Positions 45,625 through 57,290 of a stretch of 64,000 bases of DNA are shown piece after piece. Positions within the stretch are counted from its first letter, which is position 1, and each line of letters starts with the position of its first letter. Source of the DNA: Pelobates cultripes (Eukaryota; Chordata; Amphibia; Anura; Pelobatidae); contig OW240921.1 in assembly GCA_933207985.1 (NCBI GenBank), positions 105,165,573 to 105,229,572 on the forward strand, given 5' to 3'. A model generated the notes under the pieces. The model was not told the origin of the DNA. It was given only the letters and a program-made list of their open reading frames with translations, and ran no database searches. Both the position numbers and the translations under genes were made by a program.

Positions 45625-46030
45625 TATACACCTTTCTAGCCATACACAGGAGGTGGCTTACCTGGGATCCAGAGTGCTGAGGTAGTTGGGAGTTGGAGCT
45701 AGTCCTGCCCAGCCCCCCTCCTCTCTGCTTTAGTCTTCTTGGGAGGAAGTCCTTCCATGCTGATGAGAAGGGGGCCGGTGGTAGCTCCTCCCCTGCTGGG
45801 CGCCAGCCGCGCTGTGTGCTACAGAGGGAGCAGGGATACGACACGTTCATATCCCCGCCCCCTCCACACAGTCCGCGGCACTGCAGGTTGGTGCTCGGCC
45901 ACGCTACAAGAAGTCACCATCAGGAGAGGGGCACTGTGCGCTTCCCTCCTGCCGGCCACCCGGACATTTGCGCCCCCGGGCCGGTGCGCCTTATGGACGT
46001 GCCGGCCCTGACTGTTTCCCTGGGTAAGTG
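45625..46030 (-). other. GC-rich island next to the tandem array
   Basis: CpG-containing GC-rich sequence (for example CCCCCGGGCCGGTGCG near 45974-45989). The pairing of such an island with a TG-rich array also occurs at 14405-16345. I favour a dispersed repeat over a CpG-island promoter because no downstream gene is seen on either strand. Open frames here are short and not recognised. Confidence 0.35.
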
Positions 46031-47330
46031 CCTATTACAAACTGTGGTTTCTCTTTTCTAAATGAAGAATATAAGAGAAACATGCTGCTTTTTGCATTAG
46101 TGTTCTTCTCCCACACATGTATTTCTGGATTAGCTACAAACCACTTTAGATGGACTGCAGGTGTTACTGAACCTGTCTGGGTACCCCTCCCACTGAAAAG
46201 AAGCAATCCTGATTTCCAAAATGTAGGCTGGTAATGTTTAAGAACAGTTAACATTGCTTTATGTATGCACACCTATGCATATACATGAGAGAATTTGTTA
46301 CCAAAGTATTTCTCTTGCCAGGTACCATTGATCAAGATAATGAATGTTTTTTGAGTTGGGTGGCTGTGTGTTACCATAGTATATATTGCTGATTGCAGGT
46401 GTACAGCTTAGTAGATATTGATGTTTGCAAATACACATATTGGGTTATGTATTGCTCCTATGAGCTGGGAACTCTCTGAAGCAATTACCTGACTGTTTTT
46501 ATTGGTATGCTTTACTTTCTCAAATATAATTTGACTTTGATTCTAAAGCTGTGAATATTGTTTTTTATCACCAGATCACAACTTTTGACTTCTCTAGTCT
46601 GGGCTGGTTTAGCCTGGTCACATACCAGGAGATAAACAGGACTGGTCATGACTGATTCTGGTATGGGCAAACAATGTCAACATTTGCCTAAAATAAATAA
46701 ATAAATATATTACAAAAATTTACTCTTGGTCTGGTTTATAAAACTTCTTGATCCCTTGAGGACCTTGAGTTTGACAATCCCTTTATTGTATGTCAGGGAT
46801 GGCATTTTGGGGGTTCTTAAGGTGTTAAGGATCAGAAGTTCCCTCATTACCCTGTTGTGAGTTCCTCAAGGGAAACATTTTAATTTCCTCCATGTTATTT
46901 TAATGCTGGGTTTTGCTAAAAGAAAATGTTTTGATTACCAATGGTAGGTCTCTTCAGTCACCAGGCCATACTGCCAAGTTTACTATTTCAGGGGTAAATT
47001 TCACTTGCTACCAGAGTAACAAGGGCAATACCTGAATATAAAGTCCCTTTACTGATCTCTGCTCTGATGTTCAAGGGGATTCTGTCCTATCTGGACTTTG
47101 CTGAGTTAGGCTGTGGAGTCATCATGTATAATATGGTATTATATCTTGCTTGTGATATATTTCTCATGGTCTCTGAACCTAGATTCATATGTGTGAGGGT
47201 CACTCCTAACATTGCATTGATGTAATATTCGTGAATTATATGCTTGGACTGATGTTGATATATTTGCAGATAAAAAAAAATGCACAAGGATCCTATTATC
47301 ACCATAGGCTTTGCTTAAGTCCTTTATCAC
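46031..47330. other. Gene-free stretch
   Basis: Nothing supported. ATAAATAAATA runs occur near 46690. Confidence 0.4.
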
Positions 47331-48278
47331 TGCAGCAAATGTGCCTATGCCAGGAGCTCCTGGAGGAGCCTGCTTGCTAGCCTCCTGCCCAAGGACTATG
47401 GGCCATATACAAAGAGTTAAACCTCCCCAGCTGCCATTTGTAGCTTGCCCTGGGTGCCCCTGGTTCGGCATTTTCCCTTCATGTGAATTGAACCAAACAC
47501 TGGCTCTCTGGCAGCCTTTCACAAGAACCAAACCCACGAATAGTCCTTAGCGGTACTTAGCCACGATCACTATTGAACTAATTTCACCATGAGGACTTTG
47601 TGGATTCCCGGTTTCCTAAGCGGGATTTAGGCGCCAATGTTATGGAACTGTTTTAGGCATGAGGTGACCGTGAGGTTCCCGGACAACTTGGTTCATGGTT
47701 TTGAACCACTTTTTGGAGGGAAGGTGCCTGAGACTAAGGGGAACAAATGCTACCAGAGACCTAGGGAGAGCACCGTGTATATTGTCCACAGGAGCTCCCA
47801 ACAGTTGACCGGCAAAAGCACCGAACGCCCTGGAACTGTTTTGGGCATAGGACCACGTGAACTTATACAGTGGTGTTTCCCCTACACTGCATGGATCTGA
47901 GCGCTATTTGAATATCTTGGGCGTTAAGTTCAGGGCTATTTGTGGATGTATTATTTGTTGGGTTATTTTATATTTTTATGATGTTTTGGGGTATTTTTAT
48001 GTTTTATATTTTCATGTTTGCCTTTGTAGGAAACTTGGCCATAATAAACCAGTTCCTTACCACCCTTCACTCAGTCAGGGATAGTGTTTGGATGGATCAT
48101 ACTCTCTACATGATAGCTTAATCATTTTAAGCTGTACCCAGGACCTTGTTCCAGGACGGGAAGTGATGGAGAGCCAAGCTGCCCTGCCTAGGGGCTGAAG
48201 CACTACTGGTGTCCCGGTAATAGCTAGGAAGCAAGTTTGACAGAGGTACTCAGTCAGGGTGCCAGGCAGTCTGTCACA
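47331..48278 (+). mobile_element. Solo LTR, 948 bp, same family as 32565-33395
   Basis: It starts TGCAGCAAATGTGCCTATGC and ends CAGTCTGTCACA. Shared blocks with the other LTR include GAGCCTGCTTGCTAGCCTCC, GGACTATGGGCC and CCTGGAACTGTTTTGGGCAT. Flanking pentamers ATCAC (47326-47330) and ATCAT (48279-48283) match at 4 of 5. No internal coding region is present. Confidence 0.75.
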
Positions 48279-48283
48279 ATCAT

Positions 48284-48965
48284 TATCTGAACATAAGGTC
48301 GGCGTGAGTACGTGGTTGTTTGTTCTCATAAGGACAATTGAATATCTCCATCAATTCTGCTTATTTATGTGTCTCTTACCACAATGTAACCTGTGACTCT
48401 GGTTAAAACCTTTTCATTGGTATCTACCTATAACATTTTACCTACTTATATTGATCAACAGTCTCTAATCATTTTGATTCTTTTGTTTGGCATAATCTGT
48501 ACTATACACAGTATTTTAATCTTTGAATGTATGTTCTTATGCTGTTGGCTTACATTTCTTACTTATAATTTAGTTGCTGACACATAGTCTAGGGTTTATC
48601 CTGATATTCTTTCACTACTACCTAAATTAAATGCCTTTGAGGGATCTATTTATACCAATTTCAGAGTTCTATTTCCTGTCCTTTCTGCTGTGAGGGGAGG
48701 AGCTAACCCATGAGTAAATGCTGCCATGTATAGTGATCAGGAAAAGAAACTTAAGGTAAGTATGAAACAATTTTCCAAATTATGCCACTTTGCTCATTTA
48801 TTGGTCTTACTGACGCTAGCTCATAAACCCTTTTTAATGAACAAGGAATTTAGTTTAAGAACAGCTCTATGGAATCCATGTATTGAAATTTACACCAGCA
48901 CCAAAATATATGCTTATCTTGCCATTTGCATGATGCAAGATTTCCCCATTAAACTTTGAATGGTA
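48284..48965. other. Gene-free stretch
   Basis: Nothing supported. Confidence 0.4.
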
Positions 48966-48984
48966 CTAGAAACATAGAAACATA
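48966..48984 (-). mobile_element. 3' tail of the CR1 split by the L1
   Basis: TAGAAACATAGAAACATA is the CR1 3' microsatellite tail (reverse complement), as at 13442-13465. The following GAATGTGAAGGCAGAT is one copy of the L1 target duplication; the CR1 resumes at 58051. Confidence 0.85.
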
Positions 48985-49000
48985 GAATGTGAAGGCAGAT

Positions 49001-50520
49001 TTTTGACCGCGTGAATATGTGGCCACGCCCCAGATGTAGTTAGTGCGAGACGCTAGGGGGTGATGGTCGGTCAAGCATCAGATGTGGTCTTATGCGGTCT
49101 GATGGCGCAACACGAGGCTTCTTTGTTTAAATGCCGCTGGTGAAGTGAGAGACTCGGTGGAAGTGTTCTCCGATGCCACCGTGAGTAGAATTGGAAAAAA
49201 AGAGAAGATTAGAGGCTAAAAGTGCGAAGAGGAAGCAGGAAAAATAATTAAAGTGAAGGTCCAGAAGAAAAAAAAAAAGGGTTTGAGCTAAAGAGAGCAA
49301 AGGAGCAAATGAGAATAAAACAGCCAGTGAAAAAATTCAGATAAAGTAAAGCACGGCATTGAAAGTGGAGAAGAGAGAGGGGGTAAGATAAAGCAAGAGC
49401 AAAGAGAGCAGAAGAGAGGGGAGAATACCCCCATCTATCCCCAACTCATCCCTCCCGATATCCAGCTAAGAATTAACATCTCATAAGGCTCATTATTGCC
49501 TAAGCATTGCTGCTCTGCTTTGCATTCCTGACGTCCGCCGACCGCAGTAACCTGCGGAGGGAAACGTGGGTGAGACCGCTCCAATATATTATATATATAT
49601 TTGTTTTTTACTTCCTATCTGTCTTTTGGAGAGGTGGTTCTGAAATGATTCCTCAGTATTGCTGCTAGTTAAATCTCTGCGAACTCAAATATCGCCTAAA
49701 TATTGCCAAAGGGGAGAATCCGCTATGTGGGTTATTTTATACCCTGAATCTAAACGCTGGTATAAAAGAAGCAAATGAGTGTGTATTTTCTGGCTATGAA
49801 ATTGGGAAATCATTGGAGCACTTTTTTTTTTTCGCACTCAGTGCTGATACGTTGATGCATGAAAGATCTGCTTCCTGGAATTCTTTAAACAGGACCCACT
49901 TTTTTGACGGCTTATGAAATAAAAGTGGTTTAAGGCTTAAAGTACAAATCGAATATAAGAACGAATTAAAGGGCCAATTTTGTTTTACATTTGGATATGT
50001 ACCCAGGCTCCCTATAGACAACTCAGATATCTGAGTGATCAGTATATATACAAAATAAGGGCCTTGTGGCTGAAGTTGGCAAAAGCTGGAATTTTTTATA
50101 AAGGTTGGGTCTATGTTCTGGTGTCCTATGAAATAAACGGATTAAGGTTTAAGGTATAATTGGAATATAAGAACTGATCAAAGGGACAACTCCGCTTTAG
50201 GCTCTCACATATATCCAGGCTCCTACAGAGAATTGAAGACCTAGTATACATATATAACAAGGGACCTGTGGCAGAATTTGGCAGAAGCCAGTTGTAATAC
50301 AGCTTAACCGGGGTTCTCCCCTCCCCTCCCCTTTTTTTTTTTTTCTTCTACTAGTGTACATATCTGATTTATGGTGTTTGCAAATTGGGATTTTTTGACC
50401 TTCTCCTCTTAATACTTTATAACCACTGGTAAAAGAGGGAACAAAATGAAAAGTTAGCATAATCAAAGCACAAGGGGTAAAGGGAAAGGGAAGGAGAAAG
50501 AAAATGGAAATCTGACAAGG
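49001..50520 (+). promoter_or_regulatory. L1 5' UTR with a 214-bp tandem duplication
   Basis: About 1.5 kb before ORF1. Units beginning TATGAAATAAAAGTGGTTTA (49913) and TATGAAATAAACGGATTAAG (50127) are followed by matching text (GAATATAAGAAC, CCCAGGCTCC, GTGGCTGAAGTTGGCA/GTGGCAGAATTTGGCA). Tandem monomers in a 5' UTR are typical of LINE promoters; activity here is inferred. Confidence 0.6.
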
Positions 50521-50523
50521 AAT

Positions 50524-51045
50524 CTTTTTTCTCCAATTAATAAACGTAAAAACTCTGAGGAGTTAGTTTTAACATCAGGAATGCAAAAAGATTTAGAACA
50601 TTCAGATAGCCTAATGACATCAGCTGAGTCATCATTAGTAGATAATCCAGGAGAGGTGAAGAGTCAGAGGGAGGAACATCTTATGACAAACAATATGAAA
50701 GAAATAATGATTGACCTATTGAAAGATTTAAAAAGTTCAAATGTACAGGAATTTACAAAGGAGATTGCTAAAAATACCAAAGATCTTAATACTTTATCAA
50801 AGAAAGTAGTAGAGTTGGGTACCCAACAGGACTCTGTAATAAAATCACAGAATCACTCCAATTTGGAAATACAGAAATTGAAGAGGAACTTTTAGACCAC
50901 AAACAGAAATATAGTAGATTGGATAATTTCTCTAGACAAAATAATTTTCGGATACCTGAAACAGTAGGGAAGGCGGAAATCCCTAATTACGTGAAAACAT
51001 TTTTAAACTGTCTGGTTATCCCAGAATTTGAGAGGGCCTACATGC
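50524..51045 (+). pseudogene. L1 ORF1 N-terminal part (coiled coil)
   Basis: ORF1 of L1 is an RNA-binding chaperone that trimerises by a coiled coil. The open frame 50581-50895 shows heptad-like text (EFTKEIAKNTKDLNTLSKKV). After a frameshift near 50885 it continues LLDHKQKYSRLDNFSRQNN and FRIPETVGKAEIPNYVKTFL, matching the N...RI.G.PE region that follows the coiled coil in this family. The frame is cut at about 51045 by a LINE tail insertion. Confidence 0.75.
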
Positions 51046-51505
51046 TAGCCTTGTTTTTAAGAGCTTTTCTGGGAAACTCCCACCCTACCTGAACAAAATG
51101 CTTTCCCAAGCTGTTCCCACTTTCTATAAGCTCCGATCCAGTACAAGCACTTTACTTAGTCTACCTCAATACAAAAAGAAAGCGCCCCGATCCTCCTTCT
51201 CGTACAGAGCACCGCAATTGTGGAACGACCTCCCGCACAATTTAAAATCTTCCCTAAGCCTAAAGTCATTTAAGAGATCCCTCTCTACATACCTCAAAAC
51301 AGAATGCACGTGTCATGGTTGATTATATATTTCCTGCTTGTTCTATGTTAAATTTTGTATATATTGTGTATTAATATTGTTTTTGTATTTTGTTGTACCT
51401 AATGTAACAATGCAATGATTTGTGGACCCAGGACATACTTGAAAATGAGAGAAATCTCAATGTATCTTTCCTGGTAAAATATTTTATAAATAAATAAATA
51501 AATAT
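51046..51505 (+). mobile_element. L2-like LINE 3' end inserted in L1 ORF1
   Basis: The frame at 51098-51322 reads SFSYRAPQLWNDLPHNLKSS then LSLKSFKRSLSTYL, the C-terminal signature of L2/CR1-group LINE proteins. The 3' end reads TGTATCTTTCCTGGTAAAAT and finishes in (AAAT)n, as frog L2 elements do. Heavily 5'-truncated. Target duplication not resolved. Confidence 0.8.
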
Positions 51506-51790
51506 TAACTCTTTCACGTAATGCTTCAAGGGAATTGCCTCGAGATGTGATAGTGAAATTAAATTTTTTTTACCGTCAAACATAAAATATTACATAAGGT
51601 CTTTGAAAGTAAAATCTTTCAGACTCCATATGAGCAATTGAAAATCTTCCCGGATATATCAGGAGAAGTGATTATGGAACGTAGAGAATTTAGAACGATA
51701 ACCAAAGCATTAAGGGAAAAAAATATTTCTTACAAATGGGGTTTTCCAACTAAACTACTTAATGTGAAAGGGAGATTAAAGTAATAAACT
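51506..51790 (+). pseudogene. L1 ORF1 C-terminal domain
   Basis: After the L2-like insertion the frame resumes: PRDVIVKLNFF, then, after a shift, VKHKILHKVFESKIFQTPYE, EVIMERREFRTITKALREKN and ISYKWGFPTKLLNVKGR. The patterns PR.VI.K..F and Y.WGFP.KL define the C-terminal domain of Tx1/L1 ORF1 proteins. A stop follows at about 51782. Confidence 0.8.
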
Positions 51791-53400
51791 CCCTGCAAGA
51801 GGGGGAGAGGTTTCTTAAAGACATAGAACCTTCGGTGAAGTCTTAAGATATAGCTAAATGGAGAAAATAGAGAGAAGGAACAGAACCAAAATATAGTTGT
51901 GTCAAGATGCTCATCTTGAAGGGGGTGTAACTGGTGTTACTCTGTAGAACATTTTGGCTATTTTGTTAGAATGTGGAATACTTTGGGTAAAAGGAATCCA
52001 CTTATAAGTAGAGAAATCTGGTGAATACTTTTTTACATTAGGGTGCTTTTTTAGTAATAATTACATTTTTATAAAGTAGCTATAGATGACTTTTTTGGAT
52101 AAAAATATAAGGTTATCTATTATAATGGGATAAACTCATGTGCTATAATACATTTGGAGGATTGCACAAATGAAATGGTGTTATTGGATACATGTTTATT
52201 TAAATTAAAATGGTTGGTATTAGATAGAATTAAGTGATTTTATGATAAGTATAGTATTGGTGAATATGCAAATTAATGAGGTCAAAACTGCACAATGTTT
52301 GAAACAACTGTTAATGGAATGGCCATATAGGGCCTTGTTTGATACAATGTTAAGATTATGTTTAATGTTGGTGATAATATTAATTGCTATTTTGAAAAAT
52401 TGCACAAAATGGGATATTCTGTATTGGATAAATACTTATTGTAGTTAAAAGCAGATAATATAGAGTTTTTTTTGAGTAAGGAAGACACAACTGACAAATC
52501 ACACTAAGGGTCTGTATTGGTTCACAAAGAATGTTATGCTTATATTAATGGTAATATTAATTGTTATATTGAAAAATGCACACAATAGGGAATCTTTATT
52601 GGATAAATATTTATGGTAATAAAAGGAGGATATTATAGGATGTCTTTAAGTAATAAAGATATATTTTATAAATTTCACAAAATAAATAATAAGTAAATGG
52701 GAAATTGCACAAAATAGGATATTTTCACAGGATAAAGGTTTGGGAGATTTAAAAAGGGGTTATTGTATTACAGAAGTTATTTAGGTAATGAAGGTAATTC
52801 ACCTTTCCCAACATGCTGAATCGAATGTTCAGAACAGGGAGGTTAACAATCATAAAGCACTCTCTCCTATCTCCAATTGCTTTCTCTATTTAAAGTAGTA
52901 ACAGGGCCCATAAGATTGGGAAAGTTAAGTGGAGCCTATATAGGGGCGATGAAATGGGCTTATATCTTGGGGTAGCTAAACTTAGGGATTATTTTTTCTC
53001 TCTCATTGAACATCCTCCCTCCTCTGGCTCTTGGATGTTTGGTTTCACGCCTACGGCCAAACCTTTTACTTTTTTTTTCCTTTCCTTTATGGGTCTTTGT
53101 GAGTCCCTATGGATTGCTTACCCATACTACTTTATTAATTGACTTTGTGTTATAGTTAAGAGAGACCTTTCAGACCTGGGCTGTTTTAGGTTGATTAATA
53201 TAAAGACCATTGGAATGCTCAACTGGTGAACTCCGCCAAGGTCTTGAACTAAGTCAGTTCGGTGAAACTTAGTTTGATTCTCCACTTTTTGGGAGGTAGA
53301 GGGAGGAGTGGGAATTTTCTAAGTACGTAGATCTTCTAAAAAGATGATGATGTCACAGTTTTTTTTAATGCTAAGTATGAATGGTTGTGAATGTGTTTGT
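51791..53400 (+). other. L1 inter-ORF spacer with internal repeats
   Basis: About 1.6 kb of AT-rich sequence between ORF1 and ORF2. Blocks such as ATATTAATTGCTATTTTGAA with TTGGATAAATACTTATTG (52377-52440) recur at 52553-52616 (ATATTAATTGTTATATTGAA, TTGGATAAATATTTATGG), period about 176 bp; looser copies lie near 52150 and 52700. No coding frame. This is long for an L1 spacer. Confidence 0.55.
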
Positions 53401-53579
53401 CTTGTTTTGTGGGAAGTTCCGGGGTGTGGGAAGGAAGGTGCAGATGAAGGTGGATTAGAGGGTCCTCAGATTCATGGCTGGATTGGTCTACGTCTCTGAG
53501 GATTACTAGCCAAAATGTTAAGGGGTTAAACACAGTAGGGAAACTTCAACTTTTTGGTAATAGATATTATTCTAATCCT

Positions 53580-54165
53580 TATAGTGCTACTTATTTGAAA
53601 GGTAAATCGAGAGGGGTTTCAATAATATTTAATAAATCAGTATTAATAAAAGAAGAAATTATCAAAAAAAGAGAAAAAAGTATGGTATCTTCTTTGGGCA
53701 GGTTTGATCAATTCTCAGAAATTTACAATCTTAAATATGTATGCCCCCAATAAAGGGCAAATTACGTTTATCAGTGAGATATTAAAAACTATGAGGAAAT
53801 TTTTTGCAGGTACTTTGGTTGTATGCGGAGATTTTAATTTACCTTTTGATCCATCTATGGATAGAAACTCTATAGGAGAAACAAAAGCTGACCCCCAGTT
53901 AGTCCAAAACTCTAAAAGGTTTTACAAACTGCTACTTAAATATAATCTATATGATACTTGGAGAACTTTTCATCCGTTAGAGAGGGATTATTCTTTCTTT
54001 TCTCATAGACATAAAATGTACAGTAGATTGGATTATATTTTTATGGATGGCCAGGGCATTTCCGAAATTAAATATGCAGAAATAGGAGTGATTACCTGGT
54101 CTGATCATGGGTTGGTGGGAGTAACTTTGAGCAATGATCTTTCTGCAAAGAAAAGTAGGCTATGA
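53580..54165 (+). pseudogene. L1 ORF2 endonuclease domain
   Basis: An APE-type endonuclease nicks target DNA to prime reverse transcription. The frame 53704-54165 reads ILNMYAPNKGQITFISEIL, VVCGDFNLPFDPSMDRNS, SRLDYIFM and WSDHGLVGVTL, which supply the GDFN, S..DYI and SDH catalytic motifs. The N-terminal part (before 53700) is in other frames (KGKSRGVSIIFNKSVL near 53600-53648). A stop at 54163-54165 separates it from the RT. Confidence 0.85.
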
Positions 54166-54270
54166 AGAATGGAGATGCATTTACTAAAGGACCTGGAAAT
54201 ATTAAACAATTGAAAAAATGAAACAGCAGCATTTTATTTAAGTAACGACGGCTCTGTAGATTCGAAACAA

Positions 54271-55767
54271 ATGGTATGGCTCTCTCATAAAGCTTATATA
54301 ATGATAAAATGGCAGTCAAGGTTAAGTAAGCAGAGAGGTAAATCACTAAGAGAGTTGCATATAGAACTTATTATAATAGATAGAGAAAATAAAAAATCTC
54401 CTTCTGATTTAAACATAAATAAAATCCGAGAAATACAATTACAAATAAAAAGAATTCAGCAACTTCTGGTGGATAAATCAGTATGGGCTATGCAACAAAG
54501 ATTATATCATGGTCAAAATAGAGAAGGGAAATTGATGGCCAACAAGTTGAAACTAAATTTAAATAAGGGTAGAATAAATAAGTTATTATATAATAAAGAC
54601 ATTTTTGTTAAGCTGGGAGATACTGCTGCATGTTTTGAAAAATATTACCATGATCTTTATAATCTACACCCCCCAAGTATGGAGAATGATGGGAAAAAAA
54701 GGAAAATAGCTGACTTTTTGGATAAAAATTTTTCTTCCTAAAGTTTCCCAAATAGAGTTGATAAAGTTAAACAAAGATATTACGGAACAGGAAGTTAAGT
54801 GGGCAATCTCAAAATTGAGAATGGGCTCAGCGTCTGGCCCAGATGGGTTAAATAATCAATATTACTCACTCTGCAAAGAGGAGATCTCTAACTACCTGTC
54901 CAAAACATTAAATGAAATTAAGAAAGCAGGCCAAGCGCACCCGGAGTTGTTGGAAGCACAAATAATTAAAATTTCTAAAACAAATAAACCAACACCAGAA
55001 TGCAGTGATTTTAGACATATATCTGTAGATATAAAGATTTACGCTAAAATTTTAGCGGAGAGATTGAATCAATATATCCACAAACTGATTAATTTGTATC
55101 AAACAGGTTTTATTCAGGGGAGATTGGGTTCAGATAATATTAGGAAATTATTAAATTTAATCTCAGTAATCAAATATAATAAAATAGCTGCAATCTTCGT
55201 AGGCTTTGACGCTGAGAAAGCCTTCGACAGGGTGGATTTGGGACTTTATGTTCCTCACCCTGTCTAAATATGGTCTAGGTGAATTTGCCACCAAGGCGAT
55301 AGCTGCATTATACTCTTCACTGACTGCTAGTGTTATCGGCCAAAACTTTCGTTCAGGGAGGTTTGGTATTTCAAACGGCACCAGGCAAGGTTGCCCACTC
55401 TCTCCATTAGTTTTTTGCCTTAATCATTGAACCATTGGTAATTGCGATTAGGGAATCTTCAGATATAACAGAAATAGAAGGAAACCAAAGGCACCAAGTC
55501 ATTTCGCTTTATGCGGGTGACGTAATAATAACACTAGGAAATCCTGAAAAATCTTTAAAAGCTCTTCAAGATATTAGAACCAAGTACAGTGTAGTTTCCA
55601 ATTATAAGTTAAATGTAAAGAAATATGAAGCATTGCCATTTAATATGGGACGAATTGTGAAAAATGCATTAATTCAATTATATCCATTTAACTGGCAACA
55701 TTCAATAACTCATTTAGGGATAAAACTCTTTGTTGAAATGAAAAGAACACTGACAGTTAATTATTAA
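54271..55767 (+). pseudogene. L1 ORF2 reverse transcriptase domain
   Basis: The linker helix region (54271-54741) precedes the RT blocks: LRMGSASGPDGLNNQYYS (near 54815), FRHISVDIKIYAKILAERLN, GFIQGRLGSDNIRKL, FVGFDAEKAFDRVD, then, after a frameshift near 55250, NGTRQGCPLSPLVF (near 55375). The catalytic block reads SLYAGDVIITL (about 55507) where the family has YADD, so one of the two metal-binding aspartates is glycine. Stops and frameshifts at about 54741, 55265 and 55430 confirm inactivity. Confidence 0.9.
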
Positions 55768-55975
55768 TTAGTTTACTCGAATATAATGCAAATTTTGGCT
55801 ACATGGAAAAATCTCAATATCTCCTGGTCGGGTAGAATAGCAGCGATTAAAATGACAATATTACCTACGATCATCTATATCATGTGCTGAATAACCTGGC
55901 AGTGTCCCATTTATTTGCTTAGTAAGGTGCAGAGGGCGATTGATCTATTTATCCATCAGAATAAAAGAATGCGAA

Positions 55976-56276
55976 TTAAAGGACCACTATAGTGCCAGGA
56001 AAACATACTCGTTTTCCTGGCACTATATTGCCCTACAGCACGTGCATTCAGCCAGTCTCATAGGAAAGCATTCACAATGTCACAGTGAGAAGCGTGGAAG
56101 CCCTCTAGCGGCTGTCAATTAAACAGCCACTAGAGGCTAGATTAACCCTAATATAAACATAGCAGTTTCTCTGAAACTGCTATGTTTATAGAAGAAAGGG
56201 TTAAACCTAGCTGGACAAGGCACTCAGACCACCTCATTAAGCTGAAGTGGTCTGGGTGCCTAGAGTGGTCCTTTAA
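55976..56276. mobile_element. TTAA MITE inside L1 ORF2, 293 bp
   Basis: TTAA at 55976-55979 and 56273-56276. Ends AGGACCACTATAGTGCCAGG and CCTAGAGTGGTCCT are inverted repeats. It holds three hairpins: AGTGCCAGGAAAAC/GTTTTCCTGGCACT, GCCTCTAGTGGC-type pairs, and a perfect 17-bp pair ATAAACATAGCAGTTTC/GAAACTGCTATGTTTAT around TCT near 56152-56190. Confidence 0.9.
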
Positions 56277-56289
56277 GATACTGATTTTG

Positions 56290-57290
56290 GTTAAAAAATT
56301 CTCTAATGGAGGGTTAGCATACCCAGACATTAAGAGATATCAGGAAACCGCCCTATTGGCACACACCCTAAGATGGGAGGAAAAGGAAAAGAACAGTAAT
56401 TGGATGTCGATAGAAGTTTTTTTTTTTTAAACAAACACATCTGAACTCAATAATCTATCAAGCTAATGTATCCGGTATCCTAATGCATAGTAAAGATTCG
56501 AAAACTTGGTATATTGCTAAATGTTGGCTGAAATTGAACTGTAAATATTCTCTGATTCCATTACCAAGCCCTATTACTCCTACTGTTTGGATGTGGGAAC
56601 ATATTCAGTCTCCCTTGCTTGAGAGGCTGTGGAAACTGGGATGTAGACACTTAAAGGATTTATATGTTAATAATCAATTTTTTTCATGTGAGTATCTACA
56701 ATCTATCTTTAAGGTCCCTTCTAGTTTATGGATGGAATATAACCAGTTGAAGTCTAAAATTTGATCCTCACGTTATCATTTAGACAATTGACAGCTTGTG
56801 AAAAAAATAATAAGCTCAATAAATAAGAAGCATTTGCTGTCAAAATGTTTAAATATTTTAAGAGATAGGGAGTTGGTTACTAAATCTCTAAGTATAAGAA
56901 TTTGGGAAGAAGAATTGAGTCAATCCTGGCCCATAGAAGTATGGGTGGGAGCTTTCACCTCAACCGATAAATTAATTAAACATGTTTCATACAGGGAAAC
57001 GTACTTTAACATTTTAAATAGATGGTATGTAACTCCGCTAAAACTTTGGAAAATAAAGAAAGATGATACATATAAATTATGTTGGCGGGGCTGTAATCAA
57101 GTAGGCTCAGCAATGCTTATGTGGTGGTCCTGCCTCTACATTCAAATTTACTGGCAGGCGGTAAATATTGGGATATCTCGAATTGTAGGTGAAAATATTA
57201 CCTTAACCCCAGAACTGGCTTTATTCCATCTTTTACCTTGTCATTGTATGAAAGAATTAAAATCCCTTCTCCTTCAGAGTCTATCGATTT
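56290..57290 (+). pseudogene. L1 ORF2 C-terminal region
   Basis: Frames after the MITE read FSNGGLAYPDIKRYQETALL, then LIPLPSPITPTVWMWEHIQS, then YKLCWRGCNQVGSAMLMWWS with CLYIQIYWQAV. GGL.YPD..RY..A..L and CWR.C...G...H.WW.C..I..FW are standard C-terminal features of Tx1/L1 ORF2; here the usual histidine before WW is methionine. Several frameshifts and stops (for example 56430 and 56764). Confidence 0.85.

Noticed and set aside
45011..45850. A 279-codon minus-strand frame, Cys/Val-rich
   Set aside because: Produced by the CA/GACA array and the GC-rich flank; the Cys pattern follows the microsatellite period.
45625..46030. Possible CpG-island promoter
   Set aside because: No first exon or downstream gene is visible on either strand, and a similar GC-rich patch recurs beside another TG-rich array, so a repeat is more likely.
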